This document shows, one piece after another, positions 52,201-60,589 of a stretch of DNA of 64,000 nucleotides; position 1 is the stretch's first letter, and every line of letters starts with the position of its first letter. The notes below the pieces were generated by a model. It was not told where the DNA came from. It made no database searches and worked only from the letters and a program-made list of their open reading frames with translations. This DNA is from Gammaproteobacteria bacterium (GTDB taxonomy: Bacteria > Pseudomonadota > Gammaproteobacteria > Pseudomonadales > Azotimanducaceae). Position numbers and translations under genes: made by a program. The DNA lies in assembly GCA_026708185.1 (NCBI GenBank), contig JAPOVK010000017.1, forward strand, positions 124,001 to 188,000, written 5' to 3'.

Positions 52201-54048
52201 TTGTTACCCCCACCCGATTGGGCGGGGGTAACCAGGGCGAGCCCCGCAATCTGCGTTCTTGCCACGCTGCTCTCGCTGGGTCCGGCGAGTCACGCCGAGG
52301 AAGCGCCGCTCGAGTTCCAGCACGGCGTGTCGATTCTTCACGAGTTGAAATATCCCCCCGACTTTCGCCACTTCGCGTTCGTCAACCCCGACGCGCCGAA
52401 GGGCGGCACGCTGGTCATGCCGTCCATGACCGACTTCAACACGCTCTCGCCGCTGTTGACTTTCGAGCGCGCGCCGGGATTGAACTGGGTCTACGAGACC
52501 TTGCTGCTGCGCGCAGGCGATGAGCCGGCGGCGTACTATGGCCGACTGGCCGAGAAGGTCGCGCTCGGCGCCGATCGCCGGTCGATTGTCTTTCGCCTGC
52601 ACCCCGGAGCGCGTTGGCACGATGGGCTGCCAATCACATCGCGCGACGTCAAGTTCACCTTCGACGCCATGAAGGCCGACGTCACCGGTTCGACCATTCG
52701 TATGGCGTCGCCGTGGTTCGAGTCCGTCGACATCGTCAGCGATCGGGAGTTCGTGATTCGAATGATCGCGGATCCCAGCCTTAGCCTCACGCCGCTCGCC
52801 GACTACATTCCCATACTGCCCGCGCACTACTGGGCGGACAAGGATCCCACCGTCGCGACCCTCACGCCGCCCCTCGGCAGCGGTCCGTACCGGATCGCGG
52901 CGGTCGAGAAGGGGCGTTTCGTTCGCTACGAACGCGTACCTGACTATTGGGGCTGGGACCTTGCCGTCAATCGCGGCAGGTTCAATTTCGACACGATTGT
53001 CTACGACGTCTACCGGGACGCGACGGTGGCGCGTGAAGCGCTGCGCAAGGGGCTGCTCGACGTGTGGTTGCAGTGGGGGCACGAGATGCTGGCCTTCGAC
53101 ATCCCGGCGCGCGACAGGGGCTGGCTGGTGCAGGGCAAGCGGCGTTACCGCGTCACCATCGGCGCGCGTTTCTGGCTGATCCTGAACAACCGCCGCCATC
53201 CCTTTGACGATGCCAAGGTCAGGGAAGCACTCAGCTTGGCGTTCGATTTCGAGTGGCAGAATCGTGCGCTCTATGGCGGTCGCCTGACGCGCGCCGACAG
53301 TTATTTTCAGAACTCGATGTTTGCCGCCACGGGCTTGCCGAGCGAGTCGGAGCTTGAGCTCCTCGAGCCGTTTCGCGAACGGATACCCGAGCGAGTGTTT
53401 ACCGAGGCCTTTCGTTTTCCGCGCACCGCTGGCAGCGGTGGCAATCGAGCGGGGCTGTCTAGGGCGCGTGCGCTCCTGGCAGAGGCCGGATGGCAGATGC
53501 GCGACGGCGTCCTCGTCAGCCAGGCGGGCCAGCCCCTGGAAATCGAGTTCCTGTCCGGCACGGTGGCGGACCAACGCAGGCTATTGCCGTACATCGATGC
53601 ATTGACCGTGCTCGGTATCGAGAGTCGGATCAGATTGGTCGACCGCGCCCAGTACATCAGTCGACTGAGAAACCGCGACTACGATGCGCTCATCAGGATC
53701 GGCGACTTCGGGTTGCCGCCGTGGGAGCTGCATCTATCGTTTCACTCTCGAGCGGTCGATGCGCCGCTTTCGTTCAACCACGCCGGGATCAATCATCCAG
53801 CAGTCGATGCCCTGGTCGATGCGGCGAAGGCGGCACCAACACTGGAGTCGATGGTCACCGCGTGTCGAGCCCTCGACCGCGTCCTGCTTTGGAGTTTCTA
53901 CCAGATTCCGTTGGACGCGGTGGATGATCAGCGCCTCGTCTACTGGGACAAGTTCGGTCGGCCACAGCGGGAAGCCGAGGCGACATACATGTCGCCCTTT
54001 CCGGACGGCTGGTGGTATGACGAAGCCAAAGCCGCTTCCATCAAATAA
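52201..54048 (+). CDS. YejA-like extracellular solute (peptide)-binding protein
   Basis: About 615 residues, family 5 binding protein nearest to YejA of the microcin C/peptide transporter: HELKYPPDFRHFAFVNPDAP, KGGTLVMPSMTDFNTLSP, GARWHDGLPITSRDVKFTFD. A short signal peptide is visible (ICVLATLLSLGPASHAEE). The only standard start in frame before it is TTG 52201, which sits inside a strong hairpin (52203-52232) with little Shine-Dalgarno. So either the start is weak and structurally masked or the true 5' end was altered. No permease or ATPase genes follow, so it lacks its transporter here; other genes elsewhere may provide it. Confidence 0.88.
   Translation: MLPPPDWAGVTRASPAICVLATLLSLGPASHAEEAPLEFQHGVSILHELKYPPDFRHFAFVNPDAPKGGTLVMPSMTDFNTLSPLLTFERAPGLNWVYETLLLRAGDEPAAYYGRLAEKVALGADRRSIVFRLHPGARWHDGLPITSRDVKFTFDAMKADVTGSTIRMASPWFESVDIVSDREFVIRMIADPSLSLTPLADYIPILPAHYWADKDPTVATLTPPLGSGPYRIAAVEKGRFVRYERVPDYWGWDLAVNRGRFNFDTIVYDVYRDATVAREALRKGLLDVWLQWGHEMLAFDIPARDRGWLVQGKRRYRVTIGARFWLILNNRRHPFDDAKVREALSLAFDFEWQNRALYGGRLTRADSYFQNSMFAATGLPSESELELLEPFRERIPERVFTEAFRFPRTAGSGGNRAGLSRARALLAEAGWQMRDGVLVSQAGQPLEIEFLSGTVADQRRLLPYIDALTVLGIESRIRLVDRAQYISRLRNRDYDALIRIGDFGLPPWELHLSFHSRAVDAPLSFNHAGINHPAVDALVDAAKAAPTLESMVTACRALDRVLLWSFYQIPLDAVDDQRLVYWDKFGRPQREAEATYMSPFPDGWWYDEAKAASIK
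52203..52232 (+). terminator. Strong hairpin after the TonB receptor gene
   Basis: Arms GTTACCCCC and GGGGGTAAC plus three inner pairs (CCC / GGG) around GATT. It starts 17 bp after the receptor stop, as a terminator would, but no T-run follows and it overlaps the beginning of the next reading frame, so it may also shape translation of that gene. Confidence 0.5.
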
Positions 54049-54092
54049 ACCCGAGTCTTGTTGCCTGGCGGTCGCCGCCGCCTCGGCGCCGG

Positions 54093-54137
54093 GAGAATTC
54101 GCGCAGCGAATTCTCGGGGCGACCGCGAAGCGGTCGC
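54093..54137. terminator. Double hairpin
   Basis: Two perfect stem-loops in tandem: GAGAATTCGC-gca-GCGAATTCTC (54093-54115) and GCGACCGC-gaa-GCGGTCGC (54119-54137). They lie 45 bp after the peptide-binding gene and 78 bp before the nuclease gene, so they may terminate the former or be a REP-like unit. Confidence 0.5.
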
Positions 54138-54200
54138 GTCTCGCATGGATATCGCTCGTTGAACGGATGAGCGCCGGCATTGCATCCGTAGAGGCGTATG

Positions 54201-54216
54201 CTGTATATACATCCAT
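54201..54216 (+). promoter_or_regulatory. LexA/SOS-box-like site
   Basis: CTGTATATACATCCAT matches 13 of 16 positions of the gammaproteobacterial SOS box (CTGT-N8-ACAG). The left half-site is perfect, the right (CCAT) poor. It overlaps the start codon of the FAN1-like gene, where bound LexA would block expression. Suggestive only. Confidence 0.35.
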
Positions 54217-55894
54217 GTGCGAGCAGACTCTAAGAGAAGAGTTGCCAAGCGAAGATCACCATACGCCGATCGCCCATCTGGAGCCCGGCAAGCCGCCGCC
54301 GGAACACTATTATGCGGAGAATCTGCTGGCCGTCGTGCGCACCGTGTTGCGTCGCTACGGTGACTTGCTGGATTCGGCCGAGCGGTGCTTTGGGGCAAGG
54401 ATCCTCGCCTTGCCCGCACCGGCGCAGCGCCTGTACGCGCGGCTGATCGGTCGCCGCGGCCCGCTGATACGCGAAGACCGGCTGGTCTACGCCGAGGTCG
54501 GCGATCTGCAAACGGCGTTGCGCTGCCTTGCTGATGCGGGATTGATCGAGCGCTGCCCCGCGGCGCCGGGGGAGGTCTTGTGCGGCCTGATGCGGCGGCC
54601 CGAACTGGAGGCGCTGTTCGCCCCCGAACTTGCGCACGCGCCGCCTGGGGGTAGCAAGGCTGAACGGGTCGAGTGGGTGGCGGCTCGGACCCCGGGGCCT
54701 TTCCTGCGGTGGCGGTTGCGGCGGGCCTTCGCGTGGCTCGCCGTGGCGTCGTCCGACCACTTGGACCTCTACCGGCTGCTCTTCTTCGGTGACCGCCGGC
54801 AGGACCTGACCACGTTCGTGATGCGAGACCTCGGCGTCCACCGTTACGAGCCGATCGAATTGTGCCGCGAGACCCGACTGTTTGCCGACCGAGCGAGCCT
54901 GACTCGGTATTTGGTTCTAACGGCCATCCACGACGAGGTCGCCGCCCTCGGCCAGCACCCCGACATGGAGACCTGCGCCGAGCAGGTGCAGGAACTCGTC
55001 GCACGCCTGGGCGACGAGATCGACAACCGGACCTTGGAGCGCCGCCGGAGTCGTGTCTTGAACCAGCTCGGGCGCAACCTCGAACGCGCCGGCGCGAATC
55101 AGTGGGCGTTGTGCTGCTTCGGCCTCTCGACGCTGGCGCCGGCACGGGAGCGGCGCATGCGCATCTTGCACCGACTCGGTGATCGCGGCGGTGTCGAGCG
55201 ATTGCGCCGCGAGGTGCTCTCCGATCCCGAGACGACGATGGAGGCCGACTTCGCCGCGCGGTTCGCCCGTCGAGGCCGGCGCCCGGCGGTGCCCACCACC
55301 GAGGTGGAACTCGACGCGGTCCCCGGGATGCCGATCGAGCAGTATGCGGCCGGCCTGTGTACCGCATCCGGTGGCACGGCCTGGCACCTGGAGAACAACC
55401 TGCCGATGGCGATCTTCGCCTTGGCGTACTGGTCCTGGATGTTCGCACCGGTCGAGGGCGCATTCCTGCACCCGTTCCAGGTCGGCCCGCGCGACCTCTT
55501 CTGGCCCGATTTCTTTGCCGCGCGCGCGAACATGTGCCGGGATCCGCTTACCGGGCCGCTCAAGGCGAGACTGAAGCGCGCGGCCCGGGCCAAGGCCGGA
55601 ACGGCGAACCGGTTGTTCAGTTGGCAACGCTGTCCGCTCGACGTCATAGAGGCGGTCCTCGAAGCCATGCCCGAGCCCGATTTGCGTGTCCTGCTTGAGA
55701 TCGTCCGTGACGACCTCGCCGGAAAACGTAGCGGCTTCCCGGACCTCACCGTCGTCTACGGGCCCGGCCGCTACGAGTTCGTCGAAGTGAAGGGGCCGAC
55801 CGATCAACTGCAGGGGCATCAGCACCTGTGGATCCAGGCACTGTGCGCGGGCGGTCTGCCGGTGCGCGTATTGCGGTTCCGGCTGAAGCGGTGA
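54215..55894 (+). CDS. FAN1-type VRR-NUC DNA repair nuclease
   Basis: About 559 residues. Bacterial FAN1 homologues incise branched and cross-linked DNA. The N-terminus matches the family's YY-x-EN-L start (YYAENLLAVVRTVLRRYGD) and winged-helix segment (LYARLIGRRGPLIREDRLVY). The C-terminal VRR-NUC nuclease is intact: GFPDLTVVYGPGRYEFVEVK (PD-x-n-E-V-K) and KGPTDQLQGHQHLWIQAL. A four-base gap separates its stop region from the following helicase gene, so they form a repair operon. ATG 54215 is preferred because the upstream frame has no family residues. Confidence 0.9.
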   Translation: MCEQTLREELPSEDHHTPIAHLEPGKPPPEHYYAENLLAVVRTVLRRYGDLLDSAERCFGARILALPAPAQRLYARLIGRRGPLIREDRLVYAEVGDLQTALRCLADAGLIERCPAAPGEVLCGLMRRPELEALFAPELAHAPPGGSKAERVEWVAARTPGPFLRWRLRRAFAWLAVASSDHLDLYRLLFFGDRRQDLTTFVMRDLGVHRYEPIELCRETRLFADRASLTRYLVLTAIHDEVAALGQHPDMETCAEQVQELVARLGDEIDNRTLERRRSRVLNQLGRNLERAGANQWALCCFGLSTLAPARERRMRILHRLGDRGGVERLRREVLSDPETTMEADFAARFARRGRRPAVPTTEVELDAVPGMPIEQYAAGLCTASGGTAWHLENNLPMAIFALAYWSWMFAPVEGAFLHPFQVGPRDLFWPDFFAARANMCRDPLTGPLKARLKRAARAKAGTANRLFSWQRCPLDVIEAVLEAMPEPDLRVLLEIVRDDLAGKRSGFPDLTVVYGPGRYEFVEVKGPTDQLQGHQHLWIQALCAGGLPVRVLRFRLKR

Positions 55895-55901
55895 CCGCGC
55901 C

Positions 55902-58232
55902 GTGATCATCGCTTCGAGCGATGACATGCCGGCCTCGACCGACCCGATCCGCCTCGGCGTCAAGGAGTTGGCGCAGTTCGTACACCGGCATGGCGACATC
56001 CACTATCGCTACGAGTTCTCGGCGCTGGCCCAGGAGGGAATCGCACGCCAGCAGGACTACCAACGCGACAGGGCACCGAGCTACCAGTCCGAGGTGAGCG
56101 TCAAGGCAACGTTCGGTGCGCTCATGGTCAGTGGCCGCATCGATGGCTGGGATCCGGAGGCGGCCGTTGTCGAGGAGATCAAGACGACGCGGGCCGACGC
56201 GCGGGAGCTGCACGCGCGGATCGGCTCGGTCAACACGGCACAACTCAAGCTCTACGGCGCCATGCTCGTCCTCGCGGATCCGACGCTCGGCCCGTTGCGA
56301 TTGCGCCTGGTCTACCTGCACCCGGACAAGCCGACCGAGACGGTTTTCGAGGAGCGGCTCTCTCGGCGCGAACTCATGGATTTCTTCGAGACGACCTGCA
56401 CGGCCTACGCGCGATGGATCGCCTGGACGGACGACCGACTCGCCCGCCGGGACGAGCGGCTGCGTGCCGCTTCGTTCCCGCATGAGGAGTTCCGCAACGG
56501 TCAGCGCCGCGTGGCGAAAGCACTGTTCCGCGGCTTCCGCGACGCCGCCGACTGGCTGGTCGAAGCGCCCACGGGATCGGGCAAGACCATCGCCAGCGTC
56601 TTCCCCGCGTGCAAGGCAATGGGCGCAGGCCACTTGGACCGGGTCGTGTTCCTGACCTCGCGAACCACCGGGCAGCGGGCCGCCGAAGCTGCCTTCCGGG
56701 TTGCCGCGGGGGACGCGGCCGTCGCCGTCACGATCACGGCCAAGGACCGCATCTGCTTCAACCCGGGCATGCCGTGCGATCCGGAGCGTTGCGAATTCGC
56801 GCGCGGCTATTACGACCGCATGCCGGCGGCCCGCCAGGCGTTGCTCTGCGGCGGCGTGGCGGATCGTGCGGTGGTGGAGCGGGTGGCGCGCGAGCATCGC
56901 GTATGTCCATTCGAGCTGTCGCTGGATGCCGCCGCCTGGGCCGACGCCGTCATCGGCGACTACAACTACGTCTTCGATCCGGTGATCCGGCTCAAACGCT
57001 TGGACAATGAGCGCTTCCGCCAGATCGGGCTGATCGTGGACGAGGCCCATCAACTGGGCGACCGGGTCCGGGACATGCTGGGCATGCGCCTCAGTCGATC
57101 CGTTGTGAAAACAGCCATCGCGGAACCCGGCATAACCCCGATGCTCGCCAAGGGTTTGCGTTCCGTGGACCGCGCCCTCGGCAAGCTCGACAGAACCAGC
57201 AGGGAGGCAGTGGAGGATCGCGATGCCGAACGGGAAGTGGCCTGGCCCGAGGGTCTCGTCCGGGCCATAGACCGTTTTCTGGGAGCCTACGCCGAGACGC
57301 TCGTTGAGCCGGATGCCCTGCCGGCCGTGAACGAAGCCCACTTCGATCTGCTCCGCTTCCGCCGTGCCTGCGACTGGGCGGAGGAAGGCACGTTCCACTG
57401 TCTCGGGTGCTACGTGGGGCGGAGATTCCAGGTCGAGATCGTCTGCACGGTCCCGGGTCGCCACATCCAGGAGATCCTTGCGCCATTCCACGGCAGCGCG
57501 CGCCTGTCGGGTACGCTCACGCCGACAACTGTCTTCCAGCGCATCCACGGCTTCGGCGAAGAGTCGGATTCGCTGTCGACGACAGGCCTTGCGTTCCCGG
57601 AGCAACTCGAGGTGCTGCTCGTCCCGGACTTGAGCACGTTCTATCGTGACCGGGAACGCACGCTGCCGGCTCTCGTCCGGTTGATTGACGGCGTTCGCGA
57701 GGCGACGCCGGGCAATGTTCTGGTGGCCTTCCCGTCGTTCGCCTACGCGCGCGCCGCCGCCGCGGTTTTCGACCATCCCGGCCTGCGTTGCCAGGAGCCG
57801 GACATGGCACTGGCCGAGCGGGAGGACTTCATCGCCTGGCTCAATGCGGACCGCGACAGGGTGGCATTCGTCGTCATGGGCGGCGTTTTCGCGGAGTCGG
57901 TGGACTACGACAGTGAGGCCGTCCGCGGCATCGTGGTCGTCGGTGTAGGGCTGCCGCCACGCTCGCTCCGTCGCGATTGCATCGCCGCCGACAGCGTTGC
58001 CAACGACATCGCCGAAGACGGCTTCGAGATCGCCTACCGGCAGCCGGCCATGACGCGGGTGGTGCAGGCCGTCGGCCGGGTTGCGCGCGGCGACCATCGC
58101 GGCTTCGCCGTTCTCGTCGATCCCCGCTTCGGCGATCCGGCCTACCGGGCCTTCATGCCGAACTGGTGGCAGCCGCGTTTCGTGCGAGCCAGCGCAGCAG
58201 CGCAGGAGGTGGCCGATTTCTGGGGCGGGTGA
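55902..58232 (+). CDS. Nuclease-helicase fusion: PD-(D/E)XK domain plus DinG/XPD-type Fe-S helicase
   Basis: 776 residues. N-terminal ~170 residues hold a Cas4-like PD-(D/E)XK nuclease (GRIDGWDPEAAVVEEIKTT, D-x-n-E-x-K). The helicase has Walker A EAPTGSGKTIAS, Fe-S cysteines (ICFNPGMPCDPERCEF and VCPFELS), DEAH box LIVDEAHQLGDR, and C-terminal motifs VFAESVDYDSEAVRG and AVGRVARGDHRG. XPD/DinG enzymes unwind DNA 5'-3'. Pairing with FAN1 in a two-gene operon fits processing of stalled or cross-linked DNA. A truncated copy of this gene lies at 58966-59300. Confidence 0.92.
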   Translation: MIIASSDDMPASTDPIRLGVKELAQFVHRHGDIHYRYEFSALAQEGIARQQDYQRDRAPSYQSEVSVKATFGALMVSGRIDGWDPEAAVVEEIKTTRADARELHARIGSVNTAQLKLYGAMLVLADPTLGPLRLRLVYLHPDKPTETVFEERLSRRELMDFFETTCTAYARWIAWTDDRLARRDERLRAASFPHEEFRNGQRRVAKALFRGFRDAADWLVEAPTGSGKTIASVFPACKAMGAGHLDRVVFLTSRTTGQRAAEAAFRVAAGDAAVAVTITAKDRICFNPGMPCDPERCEFARGYYDRMPAARQALLCGGVADRAVVERVAREHRVCPFELSLDAAAWADAVIGDYNYVFDPVIRLKRLDNERFRQIGLIVDEAHQLGDRVRDMLGMRLSRSVVKTAIAEPGITPMLAKGLRSVDRALGKLDRTSREAVEDRDAEREVAWPEGLVRAIDRFLGAYAETLVEPDALPAVNEAHFDLLRFRRACDWAEEGTFHCLGCYVGRRFQVEIVCTVPGRHIQEILAPFHGSARLSGTLTPTTVFQRIHGFGEESDSLSTTGLAFPEQLEVLLVPDLSTFYRDRERTLPALVRLIDGVREATPGNVLVAFPSFAYARAAAAVFDHPGLRCQEPDMALAEREDFIAWLNADRDRVAFVVMGGVFAESVDYDSEAVRGIVVVGVGLPPRSLRRDCIAADSVANDIAEDGFEIAYRQPAMTRVVQAVGRVARGDHRGFAVLVDPRFGDPAYRAFMPNWWQPRFVRASAAAQEVADFWGG

Positions 58233-58486
58233 CGGTACGCGCGGACCAGTAGGTCCGCCACGTCCTCGTCCGCATTCGGTCTGGTACAAGGCCCATTGCG
58301 GGCGTGGACGCCCGCGTACCTCGATGGGGGGTAGCCCCGCTAGTTTGCCGGATCGCCGAACATGGGATCGATAAAGCGATGGAACTCACGCGACTATCCA
58401 TGGCGGGATCGTGGTGACGCGCCCATCTCGTGGCAAAATGCGCCCATGCACATGGCCGAGTACGGATTTGCCCAGTAGGCTCAAGC
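58233..58486. terminator. Intergenic interval with stem-loop (58298-58315)
   Basis: After the helicase stop, GCGGGCGT and ACGCCCGC form a perfect 8-bp stem around GG at 58298-58315. It is a plausible terminator, with no T-run. The remainder of the interval has no gene and leads to the brnT start. Confidence 0.4.
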
Positions 58487-58760
58487 GTGGACTTCGAGTG
58501 GGACGAAGCAAAGCACCGCACCAACATCGGCAAGCATGGCGTGGGCTTCGCAGAGGCGTCCACGGTGTTTGGCGACCCCTTAGACGTGACGATCCCAGAC
58601 CCTGCTCACTCAGTGGCGGAGCCGCGTTTTGTAAGCGTCGGCGTCTCGGCCCAGGGGCGTGTTGGTCGTATCCTATGTGGAGCGGGTCGGCGACACAATT
58701 CGGATCATCAGCGCGAGGGAAGCCTCGCGACGCGAGCGAAATGACTATGAGTCAGGATGA
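58487..58760 (+). pseudogene. brnT: BrnT-family toxin gene with a frameshift
   Basis: Begins DFEWDEAKHRTNIGKHGVGF then AEASTVFGDPLDVTIPDPAH, the standard BrnT (RelE-like ribonuclease) start, with GTG at 58487. Near 58657 the frame is lost. The other frame continues VLVVSYVERVGDTIRIISAR, then EASRRERNDYESG and stops at 58760, exactly the BrnT C-terminus. A single-base deletion in GGGGCGTG explains it. Either a dead toxin or a sequencing error. It overlaps the antitoxin start, as intact pairs do. Confidence 0.7.
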
Positions 58761-58962
58761 CAGAGACACGTTGCGAGACGAGTATGACTTCTCCAAAGGA
58801 GTTAGGGGGAAGCACTACCGGGCCTATCGAAAAGGCACGAACGACGTCCTCCTAGAGCCCGATGTAGCCGCGGTGTTCAGGGACTCCGCGTCCGTCAATC
58901 AAGCGCTTCGGACGATCGCGCAACTGGCAAGGCAGCAGGCGGGAGATGTGGCGGGTCGATAG
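58741..58962 (+). CDS. BrnA-like/CopG-type antitoxin
   Basis: 73 residues: MTMSQDDRDTLRDEYDFSKG, VRGKHYRAYRKGTNDVLLEP, DVAAVFRDSASVNQALRTIA. This small protein is the usual partner encoded right after BrnT-type toxins and has a ribbon-helix-helix-like half. Intact, while the toxin is frameshifted. Confidence 0.75.
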   Translation: MTMSQDDRDTLRDEYDFSKGVRGKHYRAYRKGTNDVLLEPDVAAVFRDSASVNQALRTIAQLARQQAGDVAGR

Positions 58963-58965
58963 CGT

Positions 58966-59300
58966 GAAGTGGCCAGGCCGGAGGGTCTCGTCCGGGCCAT
59001 AGACCGTTTCTGGAACCTACGCCGAGACGCTCGTTGAGCCAGACCTGCCGGCCGCGCGACTGCATCGCCGCCGACAGCGTCGAAGACGGCTTCGAGATCG
59101 CCTACCGGCAGCCGGCCATGACGCGGGGCGTTCAGGCCGTGGGCCGGGTTGCGCGCGGCGACCATCGCGGCTTCGCCGTTCTCGTCGATCCCCGCTTCGG
59201 TGATCCGGCCTACCGAGCGTTCATGCCGAATTGGTGGCAACCGCGTTTCGTGCGGGCCAGCCCAGCAGCGAATCAGGTGGCCGACTTCTGGGGCGGGTGA
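58966..59300 (+). pseudogene. Truncated duplicate of the helicase gene
   Basis: Two parts of the upstream helicase gene joined: 58966 to about 59050 matches 57234-57328 (GGTCTCGTCCGGGCCATAGA), then 59055-59300 matches 57972-58232 down to the stop (RQPAMTRGVQAVGRVARG, then FMPNWWQPRFVRAS, then VADFWGG). About 640 bp of the middle is missing and there are point changes. So this is a decayed tandem copy with an internal deletion, separated from the original by the BrnT/antitoxin pair. Confidence 0.85.
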
Positions 59301-59338
59301 CGGTGCGCCGCGCGCACCGCGTTGTCGTTAGGCGCCGC

Positions 59339-60586
59339 TTAGGCCCAGACCAACGGTTCCGTGCTGTGTCCGAACGTCTCCGCGGGCGCGCCGAAGGTGC
59401 GTAGCAGGGACAAGAACAGGTTCGACAGGGGGGCGTCTTCTTCGCCTTCGTGGACGACATGGCGCCCATGCGAGAAAGGCCCGCCCGCGACGAGGATCGG
59501 CAGGTGCTTGGCGCTGTGCGAGTTGGCGTTGCCGAGGTTGCTGCCGAACAGCACCGTCGTCGAGTCGAGCAGGCTCGGGCCTCCGTCGGGACGTTCGTCG
59601 AGTCGGTCGAGGAGGGCGCCGAACCGTTTGACGATCTCGATTTCCACCAGCTTGAGCTGGGCGATCTTCGCCTCGTCCTGGCCGTGGTGGGACAGGCCGT
59701 GGTGTTCGCCGTTCACGCCGTCGACCTTGGGCACCGCGCCGTGGTCCTGGATCATCAGGCTGATGACGCGCGACGAGTCGGTTGCGAGGATCAGCGGGAT
59801 CAGGTCGAGCATGCGTTCCACCCGGCCGATGAGGTCCGCCGGGTCGTCAACATCCTGGGGCGGGTCGGCCTCGACGACGGGTTTGGGGCGGTCGAGCCAG
59901 GCCTGCACTTCGACGAGTTCGCGCTCGGCGGTGCGTACCGCCTCGAAGTACGCGTCGAGCTTGCGCGCATCGCCCGCATTGGCGTGGACGCGCAGCGCCT
60001 GGGCGTCCAGGCGCAGGCGGTCGAGGATGCTGCCGCCGTCGGCGAGCCGCTGCTTCTCGCGAGCCACCGTTGCGGCGTCGCCTTGCAGGAAGAGCTTGGC
60101 GAACAAGGTAGCCGGGCTGATTTCGGCCGGCACCATGACGCCGCCGGTAGTGTACGACTGGCTCTGCGGGCTCACCGTGCCCATGACGATGGACGGGTAG
60201 CGCGTGACGTAGCCCACGTGGTTGGCGGCCGCCTGGTCGAGCGAGAGCGTGTTCTGGAAGCCGTCGAGGCCAGGATGTTCGGCCGATGTCAGCCAAGTGA
60301 TCTCCGAGTTGTGCGCCTGCCGGCCAGTCTGGTTGGCGTGGGCGAAGCCGGAGAAGAGCGTATAGCGGCTGCGGTGACGGTCGATCAGGGCAAGGTAGTC
60401 GCTCGCCTCGTAGTCCGCGCCGCCGGTCTTCGGAAACCACGAATCGGCATAGAGCCCAAGCGTGGCGCAGATGTTGACCATGCGCCGCGGCGCTTGGGTA
60501 GCGGCGTGGGCGACGGACAGGCTCGGCAGCCACGGCAGCGCGACCGCCACGCCGCCTGCCTTGAGGAACGTCCTTCGGTCGGGCAT
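59339..60586 (-). CDS. DUF1552 exported protein
   Basis: 415 residues. A twin-arginine signal is present (PDRRTFLKAGGVAVALPWL). Core: VNICATLGLYADSWFPKTGG, GFAHANQTGRQAHNSEITWL and DHGAVPKVDGVNGEHHGLSH. The DUF1552 family nearly always follows a DUF1592-type gene, as here, and the pair is widespread in planctomycetes, acidobacteria and marine gammaproteobacteria; the function is unknown. Starts 4 bp downstream of its partner. Confidence 0.92.
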   Translation of the reverse strand: MPDRRTFLKAGGVAVALPWLPSLSVAHAATQAPRRMVNICATLGLYADSWFPKTGGADYEASDYLALIDRHRSRYTLFSGFAHANQTGRQAHNSEITWLTSAEHPGLDGFQNTLSLDQAAANHVGYVTRYPSIVMGTVSPQSQSYTTGGVMVPAEISPATLFAKLFLQGDAATVAREKQRLADGGSILDRLRLDAQALRVHANAGDARKLDAYFEAVRTAERELVEVQAWLDRPKPVVEADPPQDVDDPADLIGRVERMLDLIPLILATDSSRVISLMIQDHGAVPKVDGVNGEHHGLSHHGQDEAKIAQLKLVEIEIVKRFGALLDRLDERPDGGPSLLDSTTVLFGSNLGNANSHSAKHLPILVAGGPFSHGRHVVHEGEEDAPLSNLFLSLLRTFGAPAETFGHSTEPLVWA

Positions 60587-60589
60587 GAC

